NCBI RefSeq assembly: GCF_900178005.1
Contig: NZ_FXBS01000003.1
Span: 262,166 to 326,165, forward strand
Direction: 5' to 3'
DNA length: 64,000 nucleotides
Origin: Tuberibacillus sp. Marseille-P3662
GTDB lineage: Bacteria; Bacillota; Bacilli; Bacillales; Sporolactobacillaceae
The notes under the pieces were generated by a model that was not told the origin of the DNA, searched no databases, and worked only from the letters and a program-made list of their open reading frames with translations. The position numbers and the translations under genes are program-made. Below, piece by piece: positions 1-10,864 of the stretch (the stretch's first letter is position 1; every line of letters starts with the position of its first letter).

Positions 1-1
1 T

Positions 2-1453
2 CAATATGCACGTAATGACATGAATTTTGTCCGTGGGACATTCCGGGTTCGCGGTGATGTCGTTGAAGTGTTCCCGGCTTCCCGGGATGAACACTGTATT
101 AGAGTTGAATTCTTTGGTGATGAAATCGACCGGATCACGGAAATTGATGCGTTAACAGGCGAAGTCATGGGGACGCGTGATCATGTTGCCATCTTTCCAG
201 CCTCACACTTTGTCACACGTGAAGAAAAGATGAAAAAGGCAATTAAAAATATTGAAGCTGAATTACAAGATACGTTGAAAGCTTTAAAAGAGCAGGATAA
301 ATTATTGGAAGCTCAGCGACTTGAGCAGCGCACACGTTATGATTTGGAAATGATGGAAGAAATGGGGTTCTGCTCGGGTATCGAGAACTATTCCCGTCAT
401 GTTGCCTTACGTGAGCCAGGTTCGACTCCTTATACTTTACTGGATTATTTTCCGGATGATTTTCTTATGATTGTTGATGAGTCACACGTGACGCTGCCAC
501 AAATACGCGGTATGTATAAGGGTGACCAAGCGCGAAAACAAGTTCTAGTTGATCACGGCTTCCGTCTTCCCTCGGCTAAAGACAATCGGCCGTTAGAGTT
601 TGAAGAATTTGAAGACCATATCAACCAAATTTTATATATATCGGCAACCCCGGGTCCTTATGAGTTGGAGCATTCCCCAGAGGTAGTCGAGCAAATCATT
701 CGTCCGACCGGTTTACTTGATCCAACCATTGACGTACGACCCATTGATGGCCAAATTGATGACTTGTTAGGGGAAATCAACAAACGTGCTGAGAAGAATG
801 AACGTGTGCTTGTGACAACCCTAACGAAAAAAATGGCAGAAAACTTAACGGATTACCTTAGTGATATGGGCGTTCGTGTTCGTTGGATGCATTCCGAAAT
901 TAAGACGCTTGAACGGCATGAATTGATAAGAGATTTGCGCATGGGAACATATGATGTCCTGGTTGGCATTAACCTGCTTCGAGAAGGCATAGATATTCCA
1001 GAAGTATCGTTGGTTGCTATATTGGATGCTGATAAAGAAGGGTTCTTGCGAGCTGAACGTTCTTTGATTCAAACAATTGGCCGCGCAGCGAGAAATGCGA
1101 GTGGACATGTTATCATGTATGCGGATCGCATCACTAAGTCAATGGATGTCGCAATCCAAGAAACGGATCGACGTCGTGATTCTCAGCGGGTCTATAATGA
1201 AAAATATGATATTACACCACAGACGATTCAAAAGGCAATTCCTGATTTGATTAGCGCTACACAGGTAGCTGAAGATAAGCAAGGTTATGAAGAAAAACAA
1301 TCTAAATTAGATCCTAAGCAGATGAGTAAAAAGGAACGCGAAAAAGTTATAGATAATCTCGAAAAGAACATGAAGGATGCGGCCAAAGATATGGACTTTG
1401 AGCGTGCTGCTGAACTTCGTGATATGATGATTGAGCTCAAAGCGGAAGGATGA
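2..1453 (+). CDS. uvrB: UvrABC excinuclease subunit B, 5'-truncated by window edge
   Basis: Damage-verifying helicase-like subunit of the UvrABC nucleotide excision repair complex. The frame is open from base 2, so about 175 N-terminal residues (with Walker A) lie outside the window and the first in-window ATG at 20 is internal. Visible: the DESH Walker B box in [12 protein letters not shown], helicase motifs V/VI in [12 protein letters not shown] and QTIGRAARN, and the C-terminal UVR domain ([13 protein letters not shown]) that contacts UvrA or UvrC. The stop is 5 nt before uvrA, so the two are co-transcribed. Identity is secure from the near-universal motifs. Confidence 0.98.
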   Translation, partial: QYARNDMNFVRGTFRVRGDVVEVFPASRDEHCIRVEFFGDEIDRITEIDALTGEVMGTRDHVAIFPASHFVTREEKMKKAIKNIEAELQDTLKALKEQDKLLEAQRLEQRTRYDLEMMEEMGFCSGIENYSRHVALREPGSTPYTLLDYFPDDFLMIVDESHVTLPQIRGMYKGDQARKQVLVDHGFRLPSAKDNRPLEFEEFEDHINQILYISATPGPYELEHSPEVVEQIIRPTGLLDPTIDVRPIDGQIDDLLGEINKRAEKNERVLVTTLTKKMAENLTDYLSDMGVRVRWMHSEIKTLERHELIRDLRMGTYDVLVGINLLREGIDIPEVSLVAILDADKEGFLRAERSLIQTIGRAARNASGHVIMYADRITKSMDVAIQETDRRRDSQRVYNEKYDITPQTIQKAIPDLISATQVAEDKQGYEEKQSKLDPKQMSKKEREKVIDNLEKNMKDAAKDMDFERAAELRDMMIELKAEG

Positions 1454-1458
1454 CCTGA

Positions 1459-4329
1459 ATGGCTTTGGAAAACATCGTCGTTAAAGGGGCGAGAGCCCAC
1501 AATTTAAAAAATATTGATGTTACGATACCACGTGATCAACTGATTGTTCTGACGGGTCTGTCTGGTTCAGGTAAATCTTCACTAGCATTTGATACGATCT
1601 ATGCTGAGGGGCAGCGCCGTTATGTAGAATCTTTATCAGCCTATGCCCGTCAATTTCTCGGTCAGATGGATAAACCTGATGTTGATGCCATCGAAGGTCT
1701 GTCGCCAGCAATTTCGATAGATCAAAAAACGACAAGTAAAAACCCTCGGTCAACGGTTGGTACGGTTACGGAGATTTATGATTATCTCCGTTTGCTGTAT
1801 GCACGAATTGGCCGGCCCATTTGTCCCTATCATGACGTTGAAATTGATTCGCAAACCATCGGTGAAATGGCAGATCGCGTGCTTGAACTGCCTGAACGGA
1901 CAAAAATGCAAGTCCTGGCACCGCTTGTGTCCGGGCGTAAGGGTGAGCATGTTAAATTATTGGAAGACATTAAGAAACAAGGCTATGTTCGGGCACGGGT
2001 AGATGGCGAAATTCGTGATGTTGCTGAAGACATTAAGTTAGAAAAAAATAAGAAGCATAATATCGAGGTCGTTATCGACCGGATTGTTGTAAAAGACGGC
2101 ATAAGATCACGGTTGGCCGATTCACTTGAGACAGCGGCAAGATTGTCTGAAGGGCGAGTCATTGTTGACATTATTGATGGTGATGAACTCCTGTTTAGTG
2201 AACACCATGCTTGTCCACATTGTGGCTTTTCCATCGGTGAATTGGAACCGCGTCTGTTTTCATTTAATAGTCCTTTCGGTGCCTGTCCTGCTTGTGACGG
2301 TCTAGGGGCAACGTTAGAAGTTGATTTGGACTTAGTTATACCTGATGAAGACAAGACCCTGCGCAATCATGCGATCGTCCCTTGGGAACCGATCAGTTCG
2401 CAATATTACCCGCAAATGCTGGAAAGTGTTTGCAACCATTTCGGTATTGATATGGACGAACCGGTCAAAAACTTACCGAAAGATCAAATGGATAAGATCT
2501 TATATGGAAGCGGCAAAGAACGTATTCTATTTCGCTATACTAACGATCGCGGTCAAGTTCGAGAAAATATGATTTACTATGAAGGTGTCGTAAACAATAT
2601 TAGTCGTCGTTATCGCGAAACAGGTTCCGATTTTATTCGTGAACAGATGGAAGGGTTCATGTCAAAAAAAGTGTGTCCGAAATGCCGTGGACACCGTTTG
2701 AAGCCGGAAGCACTTGCGGTAAAAGTTGGAGGCAAACATATAGGTGAGGCAACGGACTTGTCGATTAAAGACTCCCGCGATTTTTTCTCATCGCTGTCTT
2801 TAACTGAAAAAGAGCAGACTATTGGACAGCTCATTTTACGGGAAATTACGAACCGGACAGGATTCTTAGTCGATGTCGGATTGGATTATCTCACAGTTAG
2901 CCGTTCAGCGGGCACTTTATCTGGCGGTGAAGCCCAGCGCATTCGTTTAGCAACGCAAGTCGGATCACGTTTAATGGGTGTTTTGTATATATTAGATGAA
3001 CCGTCAATTGGTTTGCACCAACGTGACAATGCCCGGTTGATTCGAACACTGGAAAATATGCGTGATGTAGGGAATACTTTGTTGGTTGTCGAACATGATG
3101 AAGATACGATGCTCGCGGCTGATCAAATCATTGATATTGGACCAGGAGCAGGGGATCATGGTGGTTGGGTAACCTCCCAAGGGACACCGGAGGCATTAAA
3201 GCAAGATGATGCCTCACTAACTGGGCAATACTTGGATGGCAAGAAGTTCATCCCGGTTCCTCAAGAACGGCGTCAAGCAACGAAAAGGGCTTTACGCGTG
3301 ACGGGGGCTAAAGAAAATAATCTTCAAAATATCAGCGCTGATTTTCCTCTGGGAACCTTTACTTGTGTGACCGGTGTTTCTGGATCGGGAAAAAGTACGC
3401 TCGTCAATGATATTTTATTTAAGAGCTTGGCACAGAAGCTTCATGGCCGCAAAGAAAAACCAGGATCATTTAAAACCATCAAGGGAGTTGACGAGCTCGA
3501 CCGTGTCATTGATATTGATCAATCCCCAATTGGGCGAACACCGCGCTCGAATCCGGCAACCTATACCGGCGTCTTTGACATGATCCGTGATGTCTTTGCC
3601 CAGACGAACGAAGCTAAAGTTCGCGGTTATAAGAAAGGACGATTTAGTTTTAATGTTAAAGGCGGGCGTTGTGAAGCCTGCCGTGGTGATGGGATTATCA
3701 AAATTGAAATGCATTTCTTGCCTGATGTCTATGTCCCTTGCGAGGTTTGCGATGGTAAACGGTACAATCAAGAAACCTTGGAAGTGACATATAAAGGCAA
3801 AACAATTGCAGATGTTTTGGATATGACTGTCGAGCAAGGGCTCGAATTCTTTAAAAACATTCCAAGGATTAAGCGCCGCCTACAACCGCTCAATGATGTC
3901 GGGCTAAGTTATATGACGCTTGGTCAGTCGGCTACAACACTATCGGGCGGTGAGGCTCAGCGCGTAAAGCTTGCCTCACAACTGTACCGGCGCACAAAAG
4001 GCCGGGCCTTATACATTCTTGATGAGCCGACAACTGGGCTGCATGTCGATGACATTGATCGATTGCTGCAGGTTTTACAGCGTTTGGTGGAGAACGGTGA
4101 CTCTGTTTTGGTGATTGAGCATAACCTTGATGTGATTAAAACAGCTGATCATCTCATTGATCTCGGTCCTGAAGGCGGTGACGGCGGTGGTTACATTGTG
4201 GCTACTGGCACCCCTGAAGTGATTGCTGAAACGCCAAGCTCCTATACAGGTCAATATCTGCAGCCTATCTTAGAGCGGGATAAGAAGCGAATGGAAGAGC
4301 GAATAAAAAGCAAAGAAACGGCATTATAA
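1459..4329 (+). CDS. uvrA: UvrABC excinuclease subunit A
   Basis: ABC-type ATPase that scans DNA for lesions and loads UvrB. 956 aa, full length for the family. Two nucleotide-binding modules are visible: Walker [10 protein letters not shown] at residues 33-41 and GVSGSGKST in the second half, each with an LSGGEAQR signature. Zinc modules: CPHCGFSIG...CPACDG and CEACRGDG...CEVCDG. The ATG at 1459 has GGAAGGATGA upstream, overlapping the end of uvrB. It is followed by a terminator, so uvrBA ends here. Confidence 0.99.
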   Translation: MALENIVVKGARAHNLKNIDVTIPRDQLIVLTGLSGSGKSSLAFDTIYAEGQRRYVESLSAYARQFLGQMDKPDVDAIEGLSPAISIDQKTTSKNPRSTVGTVTEIYDYLRLLYARIGRPICPYHDVEIDSQTIGEMADRVLELPERTKMQVLAPLVSGRKGEHVKLLEDIKKQGYVRARVDGEIRDVAEDIKLEKNKKHNIEVVIDRIVVKDGIRSRLADSLETAARLSEGRVIVDIIDGDELLFSEHHACPHCGFSIGELEPRLFSFNSPFGACPACDGLGATLEVDLDLVIPDEDKTLRNHAIVPWEPISSQYYPQMLESVCNHFGIDMDEPVKNLPKDQMDKILYGSGKERILFRYTNDRGQVRENMIYYEGVVNNISRRYRETGSDFIREQMEGFMSKKVCPKCRGHRLKPEALAVKVGGKHIGEATDLSIKDSRDFFSSLSLTEKEQTIGQLILREITNRTGFLVDVGLDYLTVSRSAGTLSGGEAQRIRLATQVGSRLMGVLYILDEPSIGLHQRDNARLIRTLENMRDVGNTLLVVEHDEDTMLAADQIIDIGPGAGDHGGWVTSQGTPEALKQDDASLTGQYLDGKKFIPVPQERRQATKRALRVTGAKENNLQNISADFPLGTFTCVTGVSGSGKSTLVNDILFKSLAQKLHGRKEKPGSFKTIKGVDELDRVIDIDQSPIGRTPRSNPATYTGVFDMIRDVFAQTNEAKVRGYKKGRFSFNVKGGRCEACRGDGIIKIEMHFLPDVYVPCEVCDGKRYNQETLEVTYKGKTIADVLDMTVEQGLEFFKNIPRIKRRLQPLNDVGLSYMTLGQSATTLSGGEAQRVKLASQLYRRTKGRALYILDEPTTGLHVDDIDRLLQVLQRLVENGDSVLVIEHNLDVIKTADHLIDLGPEGGDGGGYIVATGTPEVIAETPSSYTGQYLQPILERDKKRMEERIKSKETAL

Positions 4330-4337
4330 TTTTGGGA

Positions 4338-4384
4338 GGGTGTCCTAAAAGTTTTGAATAACACTTTTGGGCACCCTTTTTGTT
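4338..4384 (+). terminator. Intrinsic terminator after uvrA
   Basis: Long stem pairing GGGTGTCCTAAAAGT with ACTTTTGGGCACCC (one bulge and one G-T), followed by TTTTTGTT. It closes the uvrBA operon. Confidence 0.85.
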
Positions 4385-4584
4385 ATCACTGACCCTCTAT
4401 TAGTTAACGATTTACGAAGCAGACACGGTTCCTGCATGATGCATTTGCTGATAAGAAGTATGACAATATGGATTAATAAGTTTTCCAACGTTTAAACACT
4501 ATTCTATATTTAATTGGTATCATGGCTTTTGTTGTATTAGTATAGAATTAAGTACAGGCTAGTGTATGGAGGGGAGATTAAAAA

Positions 4585-4779
4585 ATGAGAAAGTTATATC
4601 GTTCACGGCAGAATCGGATTTTTGGCGGTATTCTGGGTGGAATCGGCGAATACTTGCATGTTGATCCGACGGTCATAAGACTCATTTACCTTGTCTTATT
4701 TGTCATGACAGGGGGTATTCCGTTAGGCATATTGTATATTGCTTCCTTATTTATTATTCCAGGGGAGGATCCGCATTAA
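4585..4779 (+). CDS. PspC-domain small membrane protein (YvlC type)
   Basis: 64-aa PspC-family protein: N-terminal MRKLYRSRQNRIFGGILGG (the basic/Gly-rich PspC start), then HVDPTVIRLIYL and one hydrophobic segment (about 31-58). PspC proteins are membrane-associated and linked to envelope stress. RBS GGAGGGGA lies 10 nt upstream of the ATG. The stop directly abuts the next start, so it forms a two-gene unit resembling yvlC-yvlD, which also lies near uvrA in B. subtilis. Partner yvlA/yvlB genes are absent here. Exact function unknown. Confidence 0.85.
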   Translation: MRKLYRSRQNRIFGGILGGIGEYLHVDPTVIRLIYLVLFVMTGGIPLGILYIASLFIIPGEDPH

Positions 4780-5157
4780 ATGTTGAGACATTGGTTGATA
4801 TCCATTATTGTAAATACAATCTTGTTAATGGTCATTGCCGGCTACATGAATCATTTTCACCTCTCAGGGGTCACGGCAGCCATCATTGCTAGTATTATTC
4901 TGTCTTTGTTAAATGTCATTGTTAAACCGGTCTTAATATTGTTGACTTTGCCTGTCACCGTGTTTACTTTGGGACTGTTTTTGTTTATTATCAATGCGGT
5001 GACTTTGTCCTTAACGGCTGGCATTATGGGCAATCACTTTATGATTGACGGTTTTGGCAGTGCCATTATAGCTGCTATTGTTATGTCCGTGCTTAATCTT
5101 ATCACGCAGAACCTAATTATCAAACCAATTTTTGAAAAGAAAAGTAAAGGAGACTGA
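4780..5157 (+). CDS. yvlD: YvlD-type four-TM membrane protein (phage holin superfamily IV fold)
   Basis: 125 aa with four hydrophobic segments (about 5-22, 28-50, 54-78, 88-110). It matches the YvlD/'phage holin family 4' group of cellular integral membrane proteins; despite the name these are not lysis holins. It starts directly after the PspC stop codon, so it is translationally linked. In B. subtilis the equivalent pair belongs to an envelope-stress operon; no such promoter was recognised here. Confidence 0.8.
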   Translation: MLRHWLISIIVNTILLMVIAGYMNHFHLSGVTAAIIASIILSLLNVIVKPVLILLTLPVTVFTLGLFLFIINAVTLSLTAGIMGNHFMIDGFGSAIIAAIVMSVLNLITQNLIIKPIFEKKSKGD

Positions 5158-5182
5158 GGTTAACACGGTTAACCATAGTCTC
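5150..5182. repeat. Inverted repeat at the end of yvlD
   Basis: GAGACT-GA-GGTTAAC / ACG / GTTAACC-AT-AGTCTC: a 13-bp dyad with a 2x2 internal loop, overlapping the yvlD stop. No U-run follows, so it may be a processing or stability hairpin, or a weak terminator. Confidence 0.6.
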
Positions 5183-5250
5183 GTCAAATCTTAATTAATG
5201 TTATAAAATAATGATTGGGCAATACAGTTATGAAGGGGGTAAGGGAGAAT

Positions 5251-6174
5251 ATGGCAACTGTCATCGTTCAAGAGATTATAGATCAATTTGATTTAGAGAT
5301 GATTTCGGGTGACTCGGGTATTGATAGAGAAATTGTGACCAGTGATATTTCAAGACCAGGATTGGAAATGGCTGGTTTTTTTACATATTATCCGGCAGAA
5401 CGGGTGCAACTGTTAGGCAAAACAGAATTATCGTTCTTTAATTCCTTGCCCGATAGTGAGCGAAACGCACGGATGGACCGATTGTGTACATTAGAAACAC
5501 CATGCATCATCATCACCCGCAATTTGGATATACCTGAAGAACTCATATCGGCAGCTAATGAGGCAGGAATTCCAGTGCTTCGCTCTAAATCAAAAACAAC
5601 CCATTTAAGCAGTCGAGTGACCAATTATTTGGAAGCACGCTTAGCTCCAATGACATCGGTGCATGGCGTTCTAGTTGATATCTATGGCATCGGTGTACTT
5701 CTTACAGGAGCAAGTGGTGTCGGAAAGAGTGAAACGGCGCTTGAGCTTGTGAAACGGGGTCACCGGTTAGTGGCTGATGACTCCGTCGAAATTAGGCAGA
5801 CAGGCGACAATGATTTGGTGGGTAATGCTCCAGATCTTATCAGGCATCTATTGGAAATCAGGGGGCTTGGTATCATTAATGTAATGACTTTGTTTGGAGC
5901 AGGCGCCATTAGGAATTATAAAAAAATCTCAATTACCATGGAACTTGAATTATGGAATGAGCAAAAAATGTATGACCGTTTGGGTCTCGAGGAAGACAAA
6001 ATTGATTTCATCGACACAACGCTGCCTCGCCTGACGATCCCTGTTAGACCAGGACGAAATCTGTCTGTCATTGTGGAAGTAGCGGCTATGAACTTCCGTC
6101 TAAAGCGAATGGGGATTAATACAGCTAAGCAATTTAATGAACGTCTTAACGATGCGATTAAAAATCACGAATAA
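5251..6174 (+). CDS. hprK: HPr(Ser) kinase/phosphorylase
   Basis: Bifunctional enzyme that phosphorylates and dephosphorylates Ser46 of HPr and of Crh, the key sensor of carbon catabolite control. 307 aa with the start at ATG 5251 ([13 protein letters not shown]), preferred over the upstream in-frame TTG at 5215 because GGGGGTAAGGGAG lies just before it and homologues start there. Walker A GASGVGKS at residues 153-160; the HprK signature [11 protein letters not shown] follows. The target Crh is encoded at 23179 in this window. First gene of hprK-lgt-yvoD-ppaX-yvoF. Confidence 0.98.
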   Translation: MATVIVQEIIDQFDLEMISGDSGIDREIVTSDISRPGLEMAGFFTYYPAERVQLLGKTELSFFNSLPDSERNARMDRLCTLETPCIIITRNLDIPEELISAANEAGIPVLRSKSKTTHLSSRVTNYLEARLAPMTSVHGVLVDIYGIGVLLTGASGVGKSETALELVKRGHRLVADDSVEIRQTGDNDLVGNAPDLIRHLLEIRGLGIINVMTLFGAGAIRNYKKISITMELELWNEQKMYDRLGLEEDKIDFIDTTLPRLTIPVRPGRNLSVIVEVAAMNFRLKRMGINTAKQFNERLNDAIKNHE

Positions 6175-6189
6175 TTTGGAGGTGTCACC

Positions 6190-6999
6190 GTGAATCAAAT
6201 CGAACCCTTGGATCGGACCGCCTTTGAACTTGGGCCGATCTCAGTTTATTGGTATGGTATTATTATTGCTTTTGGTGCTTTGTTGGGGCTATTGATAGCT
6301 GTTAAAGAATCGCGCCGCCGTGGTTTTCCACAAGATGCCTTTGTTGATTTGGTATTGTTTGCTATTCCGATTTCAATTATTTGTGCGCGTGCATATTATG
6401 TGGTATTTAAGTGGGAGTATTATAGCCATCATCTCAGTGAGATCGTTGCTGTCTGGCATGGTGGTATCGCTATTCACGGAGCGTTAATTGGTGCGGTGTT
6501 GACTGCAATTATTTATTGTAAAGTGAAAGGCTATTCGTTTTGGTCATTGGCGGATATTGCTGCTCCGAGTATCATCCTTGGTCAAGGGATCGGACGCTGG
6601 GGCAATTTTATGAACCAAGAAGCCCATGGTGGTGAAGTATCACGTGCTTTTCTAGAAAATCTTCATCTACCGGATTTTATAGTTAATCAAATGTTTATTG
6701 ATGGGGCCTATTATGCGCCGACGTTCTTATATGAATCCGTATGGGATATTTTAGGTTTTGTTATTTTAGTCATTTTATGGCGTGTGAATTTGGGGCGCGG
6801 AGAAGTGTTTTTGAGTTATATTATTTGGTATTCGATCGGCCGCTTCTTTATCGAAGGCATGCGGACGGATAGTTTAATGTTGACTGACACTCTTAGGATG
6901 GCTCAGGCCATTTCCATTGCGCTTATCATCTTAGCCATCGTACTTTGGATTTATCGACGTATGAAAGGCTACTCGAAAACAAACATCTCGGATGAGTAA
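6190..6999 (+). CDS. lgt: Prolipoprotein diacylglyceryl transferase
   Basis: Transfers diacylglycerol from phosphatidylglycerol to the lipobox Cys of prelipoproteins, in the cytoplasmic membrane. 269 aa with about seven TM segments. The signature [14 protein letters not shown] sits at 135-148 and the HGG motif at 90-92. GTG start at 6190 with TTGGAGGTG upstream. Second gene of the hprK operon; this order is typical of Bacillales. Confidence 0.98.
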   Translation: MNQIEPLDRTAFELGPISVYWYGIIIAFGALLGLLIAVKESRRRGFPQDAFVDLVLFAIPISIICARAYYVVFKWEYYSHHLSEIVAVWHGGIAIHGALIGAVLTAIIYCKVKGYSFWSLADIAAPSIILGQGIGRWGNFMNQEAHGGEVSRAFLENLHLPDFIVNQMFIDGAYYAPTFLYESVWDILGFVILVILWRVNLGRGEVFLSYIIWYSIGRFFIEGMRTDSLMLTDTLRMAQAISIALIILAIVLWIYRRMKGYSKTNISDE

Positions 7000-7021
7000 A
7001 GAGACATCTTGGAGGATCCTG

Positions 7022-7963
7022 ATGAACACATTAAAAGTCGGGCTAAAGAATGGCTTGCAAACAACTTGGGCGTTAGGAAAAGTAATATTTCCGATTACGC
7101 TGATTATGACGATATTAAGTTATACTGCTGTATTTGATCAGTTGATCCACTGGATCAGCCCGGCGATGCATTGGCTCGGACTACCGGGTGAAGCAGCTGT
7201 TCCTTTGGTTTTTGCGAATTGTCTTAACCTATATGCTGGGATCGGTGCTGTGCTTTCTCTTGATTTAACAGTTAAGAGTGTGCTTATTTTAGCAGTGATG
7301 ATGTCCTTTTCTCATAATCTTTTTATAGAATCAGGGGTCGCAGCTAAGGTTGGTGTCAGACTGTGGGTGATGTTTGCGGTTCGTATCGGGCTAGCCATCG
7401 TATCTGCAATTTTGATTGCAAATTTTTGGGATGGCGGTGGGGACATGGCTGAATACGGTATGCTTTCCTCGAGTGAAACAACCGACCCAGTTGGTTGGAT
7501 GATCGTATGGTCAGGCATTGAAAAAGCCATCGCAGGCATTATTCAACTGGCTGTTATCGTGATTCCCCTAATGATTTTTATTCAGTTTTTAAAAGATAGG
7601 CAATGGTTAAAGGTGTTTTCCAGCTGGATGGCACCGATCACTCGGGCTTTAGGTATGAGTTCGAAGACATCAACAACGCTCGCAGCGGGGCTTTTGTTCG
7701 GTCTTGCTTATGGTTCGGGAGTCATGATACAGGCGGTCAAAGACGATGGGGTCGATCGGAGAAGCCTGTATTTAGCGTTTATTTTTCTCGTTTCTTGTCA
7801 TGCTGTTATTGAAGATACACTCGTGTTTGTTCCATTAGGCATTCCTGTTTGGCCGTTGCTACTGATCCGATTTGTTGTTGCGGTGATTCTAACAGGAGCG
7901 ATTGCTTTTGTTTGGAATCGCAAACGACCGGCAACTAAGCAAGCCAAAGCCAGCAGCTATTGA
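7022..7963 (+). CDS. yvoD: Nucleoside-recognition (Gate) domain membrane protein, YvoD type
   Basis: 313-aa polytopic membrane protein with two Gate/nucleoside-recognition-like halves (roughly 10-120 and 175-310), similar to the lgt-ppaX spacer gene of Bacillus. The ATG at 7022 is chosen because GGAGGATCCTG precedes it; an ATG at 6992 overlapping lgt has no good RBS. Substrate unknown. The domain name is historical and does not prove nucleoside transport. Confidence 0.8.
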   Translation: MNTLKVGLKNGLQTTWALGKVIFPITLIMTILSYTAVFDQLIHWISPAMHWLGLPGEAAVPLVFANCLNLYAGIGAVLSLDLTVKSVLILAVMMSFSHNLFIESGVAAKVGVRLWVMFAVRIGLAIVSAILIANFWDGGGDMAEYGMLSSSETTDPVGWMIVWSGIEKAIAGIIQLAVIVIPLMIFIQFLKDRQWLKVFSSWMAPITRALGMSSKTSTTLAAGLLFGLAYGSGVMIQAVKDDGVDRRSLYLAFIFLVSCHAVIEDTLVFVPLGIPVWPLLLIRFVVAVILTGAIAFVWNRKRPATKQAKASSY

Positions 7964-8016
7964 GGGCACTTTAGCCGTTCCACGAAGTTCGGCCTATTTT
8001 TTAGCAGGAAGTCATT
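7964..8016. repeat. Diverged copy A of an intergenic dyad repeat
   Basis: Starts right after the yvoD stop. Shares GCACT and, 34 nt later, TTTAGCAGGAAGTCATT with the two better copies at 30205-30258 and 34358-34412. The 5' half is diverged, so membership is tentative. Confidence 0.4.
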
Positions 8017-8102
8017 AAGGAACACCGGCTCAAGAAGTTGCGAACACCGATGCCTAGCATGTCCTGTGCGTCGAAACATCATTGTAGAGGGAGGCCAATG
8101 AC

Positions 8103-8765
8103 TTGAAACCAACATTGCTATTTGATCTGGATGGTACATTAATTAATACCAACGAATTGATCATCGCTTCGTTTACTTATACGCTTGATCGATTTTGTCC
8201 TGGGCAATTTACCAGACAAGATATCGTCGGCTTTATCGGAGAGCCGCTTGAAGATAGTTTTAAGAAAGTTAGCCCGGAATCAGCTGACGAAATGGTGCAG
8301 GTTTATCGAAAGCATAACATCCAGCATCATGATGACTTAGTGACGGAGTTTCCAAATGTCTATGAGACGATTCGAACGTTATCGGAAAAGGGGTATCCAA
8401 TCGGGATTGTGACGACAAAACGTCGGAAAACGGTAGATATGGGACTTAAGCTCACAGGATTAGATGCCTTTTTCGATGTGATCGTAACTATGGATGATGT
8501 TAACCATGCAAAACCTGATTCGGAACCGATTGATTTGGCATTGAAACAATTGGGTTCAAGTCAGGCGTGCGTGTACATGATTGGTGACAGTCCGCATGAT
8601 ATCCAGGCCGGAAAGCATGCAGGTGTAAATACTATAGGTGTTTCCTGGAGCGTTAAAGGCAGAGATGTTATCAGTGACCAATCACCGGATTATTTAATTG
8701 ATGATATGTACGAGATTCTTGAGATTGTGAGGCCGCATGCGAATGAGGAGAACGAAGCGCTATAA
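8103..8765 (+). CDS. ppaX: Pyrophosphatase PpaX (HAD family)
   Basis: HAD hydrolase that in Bacillus removes the pyrophosphate made by the phosphorolysis reaction of HprK, which fits its place in the hprK operon. 220 aa. HAD motif I FDLDGTLINT near the N-terminus, motif II VTTKRR, motif III lysine in HAKPDSEP, motif IV GDSPHDIQAG. TTG start at 8103 with GAGGGAGG 8 nt upstream; no in-frame ATG is placed better. Confidence 0.93.
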   Translation: MKPTLLFDLDGTLINTNELIIASFTYTLDRFCPGQFTRQDIVGFIGEPLEDSFKKVSPESADEMVQVYRKHNIQHHDDLVTEFPNVYETIRTLSEKGYPIGIVTTKRRKTVDMGLKLTGLDAFFDVIVTMDDVNHAKPDSEPIDLALKQLGSSQACVYMIGDSPHDIQAGKHAGVNTIGVSWSVKGRDVISDQSPDYLIDDMYEILEIVRPHANEENEAL

Positions 8766-9273
8766 AGTACAGGGGGCCAATTCGCTCTGGCAATTGTATC
8801 GAACCGTTCCGTTTTTTAAAGTGGCTAAAAATTTTTTCGTTATCCAGGTGGGGCGCTATACGCCATCAGTGCGTGTTAAACGTTGGTTGTATCAGAAATG
8901 CCTGCGTATGACTATTGGTGAAAAGACGGCGCTTGCTGTGATGGTGATGCCTGATATTCTGTTTCCAGAGATGATTAGCATCGGCCGGAATTCGATTGTC
9001 GGCTATCATTCAACGCTCTTAGCGCATGAATATCTCATTGATGAATACCGGCTTGGGGCGATTGAAATCGGGGACGAGGTAATGATTGGTGCGAACTGTA
9101 CGGTTTTACCCGGAGTCACGATCGGGAATGGCGCCATTATATCAGCAGGAACGCTGGTTCATAAGGATGTTCCTGCTGGTGCGTTTGTCGGCGGTAACCC
9201 AATGACGATTGTTTCCACCAAAGAGGAGAGGGACCATCGCGATAATAAGGGGAATGATGATGAAAGAACATGA
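8737..9273 (+). CDS. yvoF: Left-handed beta-helix acyltransferase (YvoF type)
   Basis: 178-aa hexapeptide-repeat acyltransferase. The C-terminal half shows the repeats IGDEVMIGANCTVLPG, VTIGNGAIISAG and VPAGAFVGGNP of the LbH/maltose O-acetyltransferase-like fold. Overlaps ppaX by 29 nt, so translational coupling is likely. An alternative ATG at 8743 (MRRTKRYKV) fits homologues equally well. Acceptor unknown. Confidence 0.88.
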   Translation: MRMRRTKRYKVQGANSLWQLYRTVPFFKVAKNFFVIQVGRYTPSVRVKRWLYQKCLRMTIGEKTALAVMVMPDILFPEMISIGRNSIVGYHSTLLAHEYLIDEYRLGAIEIGDEVMIGANCTVLPGVTIGNGAIISAGTLVHKDVPAGAFVGGNPMTIVSTKEERDHRDNKGNDDERT

Positions 9274-9463
9274 GCGGCAAGCCATAATCAATCACTACCA
9301 TGCCTGTGCATCATGCCGCCATTTTGGCCATGACGACAGGCAGGGTAAACAAGTTCCTATTTGCAGGCGGCTAGGTTATGATACTCAGCCTGATTGGCAA
9401 TTTAATTGTTGGGATCCGAAACCCCGCGTCAAACAAGCGATACATAAAAAAATGGGATGGTGA
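9260..9463 (+). CDS. Small Cys-rich hypothetical protein
   Basis: 67 aa. Three consecutive in-frame ATGs (9254, 9257, 9260) follow AAGGGG; 9260 has the best spacing. Contains CASC plus two further Cys (ICRRLGY, NCWDPKP), suggesting a metal-binding knuckle. Last gene of the hprK operon, overlapping yvoF and ending inside a strong terminator. Function not recognised. Confidence 0.7.
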   Translation: MKEHERQAIINHYHACASCRHFGHDDRQGKQVPICRRLGYDTQPDWQFNCWDPKPRVKQAIHKKMGW

Positions 9464-9495
9464 TCCAAAAACGTTAGAGGTCACCATCCCTTTTT
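9454..9495. terminator. Bidirectional intrinsic terminator
   Basis: Perfect 10-bp stem GGGATGGTGA/TCACCATCCC with TTTTT on the plus side and a T-run on the minus side, between convergent hprK-operon and antiporter genes. Confidence 0.9.
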
Positions 9496-9550
9496 ATTAT
9501 CTTAAAACTAGGCTGTTTTTATAAATGTAACCCTCCATACGAAAAGGGCC

Positions 9551-10615
9551 TTAAAGCAAGTAAAAACCGACACCCATGATAATATAGGCACCTAACATCA
9601 TCGCACCTTCAAACCAATTGGTATCGCCATCAGACGTTAAATTAATCACGAGTAAAGCACTTAGTACCATACTGATTAACTCTGTTGATGAAAAGACGAG
9701 CGGCATGAAGTCGCCTAACAGTAAAGAAATCAAAACGAGTATAGGTGCGCCAAACATTGCTATTTGTAATGATGATCCAACGGCAATTTCTACGGCAACG
9801 TTCATACGCTTTTGGTAAGCCATCATAACAGCTGAAGAGTGCTCGGCAGCATTGCCGACAATGGCAACAATAATCACCCCGATGAAGAGATCGGACCAAC
9901 CTAATGAAGCACCAACAGGTTCAATCCGGTGAACAAGGTCTTCACTTATATAAGCAACTGCAGCAGTAGATGCGACGAGAACGCCAATGGCCATCCACAA
10001 ATTCCAGTCTGGCTCCTCTTCCGCTTCACTTTTTTCATTTTCCTTTGGGCTACTGCTTTTAAACACGCCACGATGGGTTACTAATTTAAAGAACAGTCCT
10101 GCTAAGTATATAATGATTAAAACAATTGATATGATGATACTCATGATTTGGGTATCGTTATCTTCAACTCTGCTCGAAAATATATAGGGAAATACAAACG
10201 CAATAACAATGGCAAATAAAAGGAGTCCAGCATTATGTCTTGCCTCGTGGACATTTAATTGATGTCGCTTGGCTCGTAAACCACCGACAAAAAAAGACAA
10301 CCCGCCGACTAATAACAGATTGCCTAAAACAGAACCTGTTAACGAAGCTAAAACAACTTGCGTTAACCCTTCGCTTAAAGCAAAGACCGCAATAATAATT
10401 TCAGCGGCATTGCCAAAGGAGGCATTAAGCAGTCCGCCAATACTTGGTCCCGTGACAACCGCCAAGTTTTCTGTTGCCTTTCCTATATAAAAAGCCAAAC
10501 CTATAACGGCGACGCTGTCAATGATAAACATTAATAAGGCTGGCCAATCCATAAAACCACCGATTACAGCTACAGGAACGCTGATAACAGTGATAACCAA
10601 AAAGAAGATATTCAA
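9551..10615 (-). CDS. chaA: Ca2+/H+ antiporter, CaCA/CAX family (ChaA/YfkE type)
   Basis: Membrane exchanger exporting Ca2+ in return for protons. 354 aa with the predicted TTG start at 10615 (MNIFFLVITVIS), which has AGGAAGGGTGA upstream and gives the family length; a longer frame from 10666 is possible but lacks an RBS. Two CaCA alpha-repeats: GGLLNASFGNAAEIIIA and GNAAEHSSAVMMA, with an acidic loop (KENEKSEAEEEPDW) between them. About 10-11 TM segments. Monocistronic. Confidence 0.93.
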   Translation of the reverse strand: MNIFFLVITVISVPVAVIGGFMDWPALLMFIIDSVAVIGLAFYIGKATENLAVVTGPSIGGLLNASFGNAAEIIIAVFALSEGLTQVVLASLTGSVLGNLLLVGGLSFFVGGLRAKRHQLNVHEARHNAGLLLFAIVIAFVFPYIFSSRVEDNDTQIMSIIISIVLIIIYLAGLFFKLVTHRGVFKSSSPKENEKSEAEEEPDWNLWMAIGVLVASTAAVAYISEDLVHRIEPVGASLGWSDLFIGVIIVAIVGNAAEHSSAVMMAYQKRMNVAVEIAVGSSLQIAMFGAPILVLISLLLGDFMPLVFSSTELISMVLSALLVINLTSDGDTNWFEGAMMLGAYIIMGVGFYLL

Positions 10616-10770
10616 AATCTCACCCTTCCTTCCACTTTTTACTCCCAGCACAGACGGTGTATACAAATACAGGATGTTAATCTCCGGTTAGTTTGAGTTA
10701 AATCAAGATCTTTTATTTATGTGTATCAATCAAATTCCGTTAAACCACTATATAAATTATGAAAAAAGTC

Positions 10771-10799
10771 TTGACGATGCAGTCAACTTTGTGTAAAGT
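10771..10799 (+). promoter_or_regulatory. Predicted SigA promoter of the his operon
   Basis: TTGACG-17-TAAAGT, 65 nt before hisZ. No T-box or attenuator hairpin is visible in the short leader. Confidence 0.65.
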
Positions 10800-10864
10800 A
10801 AATCATAAGTTTTATTCCGTTATCACATTAGCGAATTAAAGTAAATTTTATATTAGGTGATTAT

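Noticed and set aside
5149-5183. Intrinsic terminator before hprK
   Set aside because: The dyad is strong but is not followed by a U-run; kept only as an inverted repeat.
10667-10864. Possible T-box or his attenuator ahead of hisZ
   Set aside because: The leader after the predicted promoter is about 60 nt, with no specifier hairpin, T-box bulge or terminator stem.
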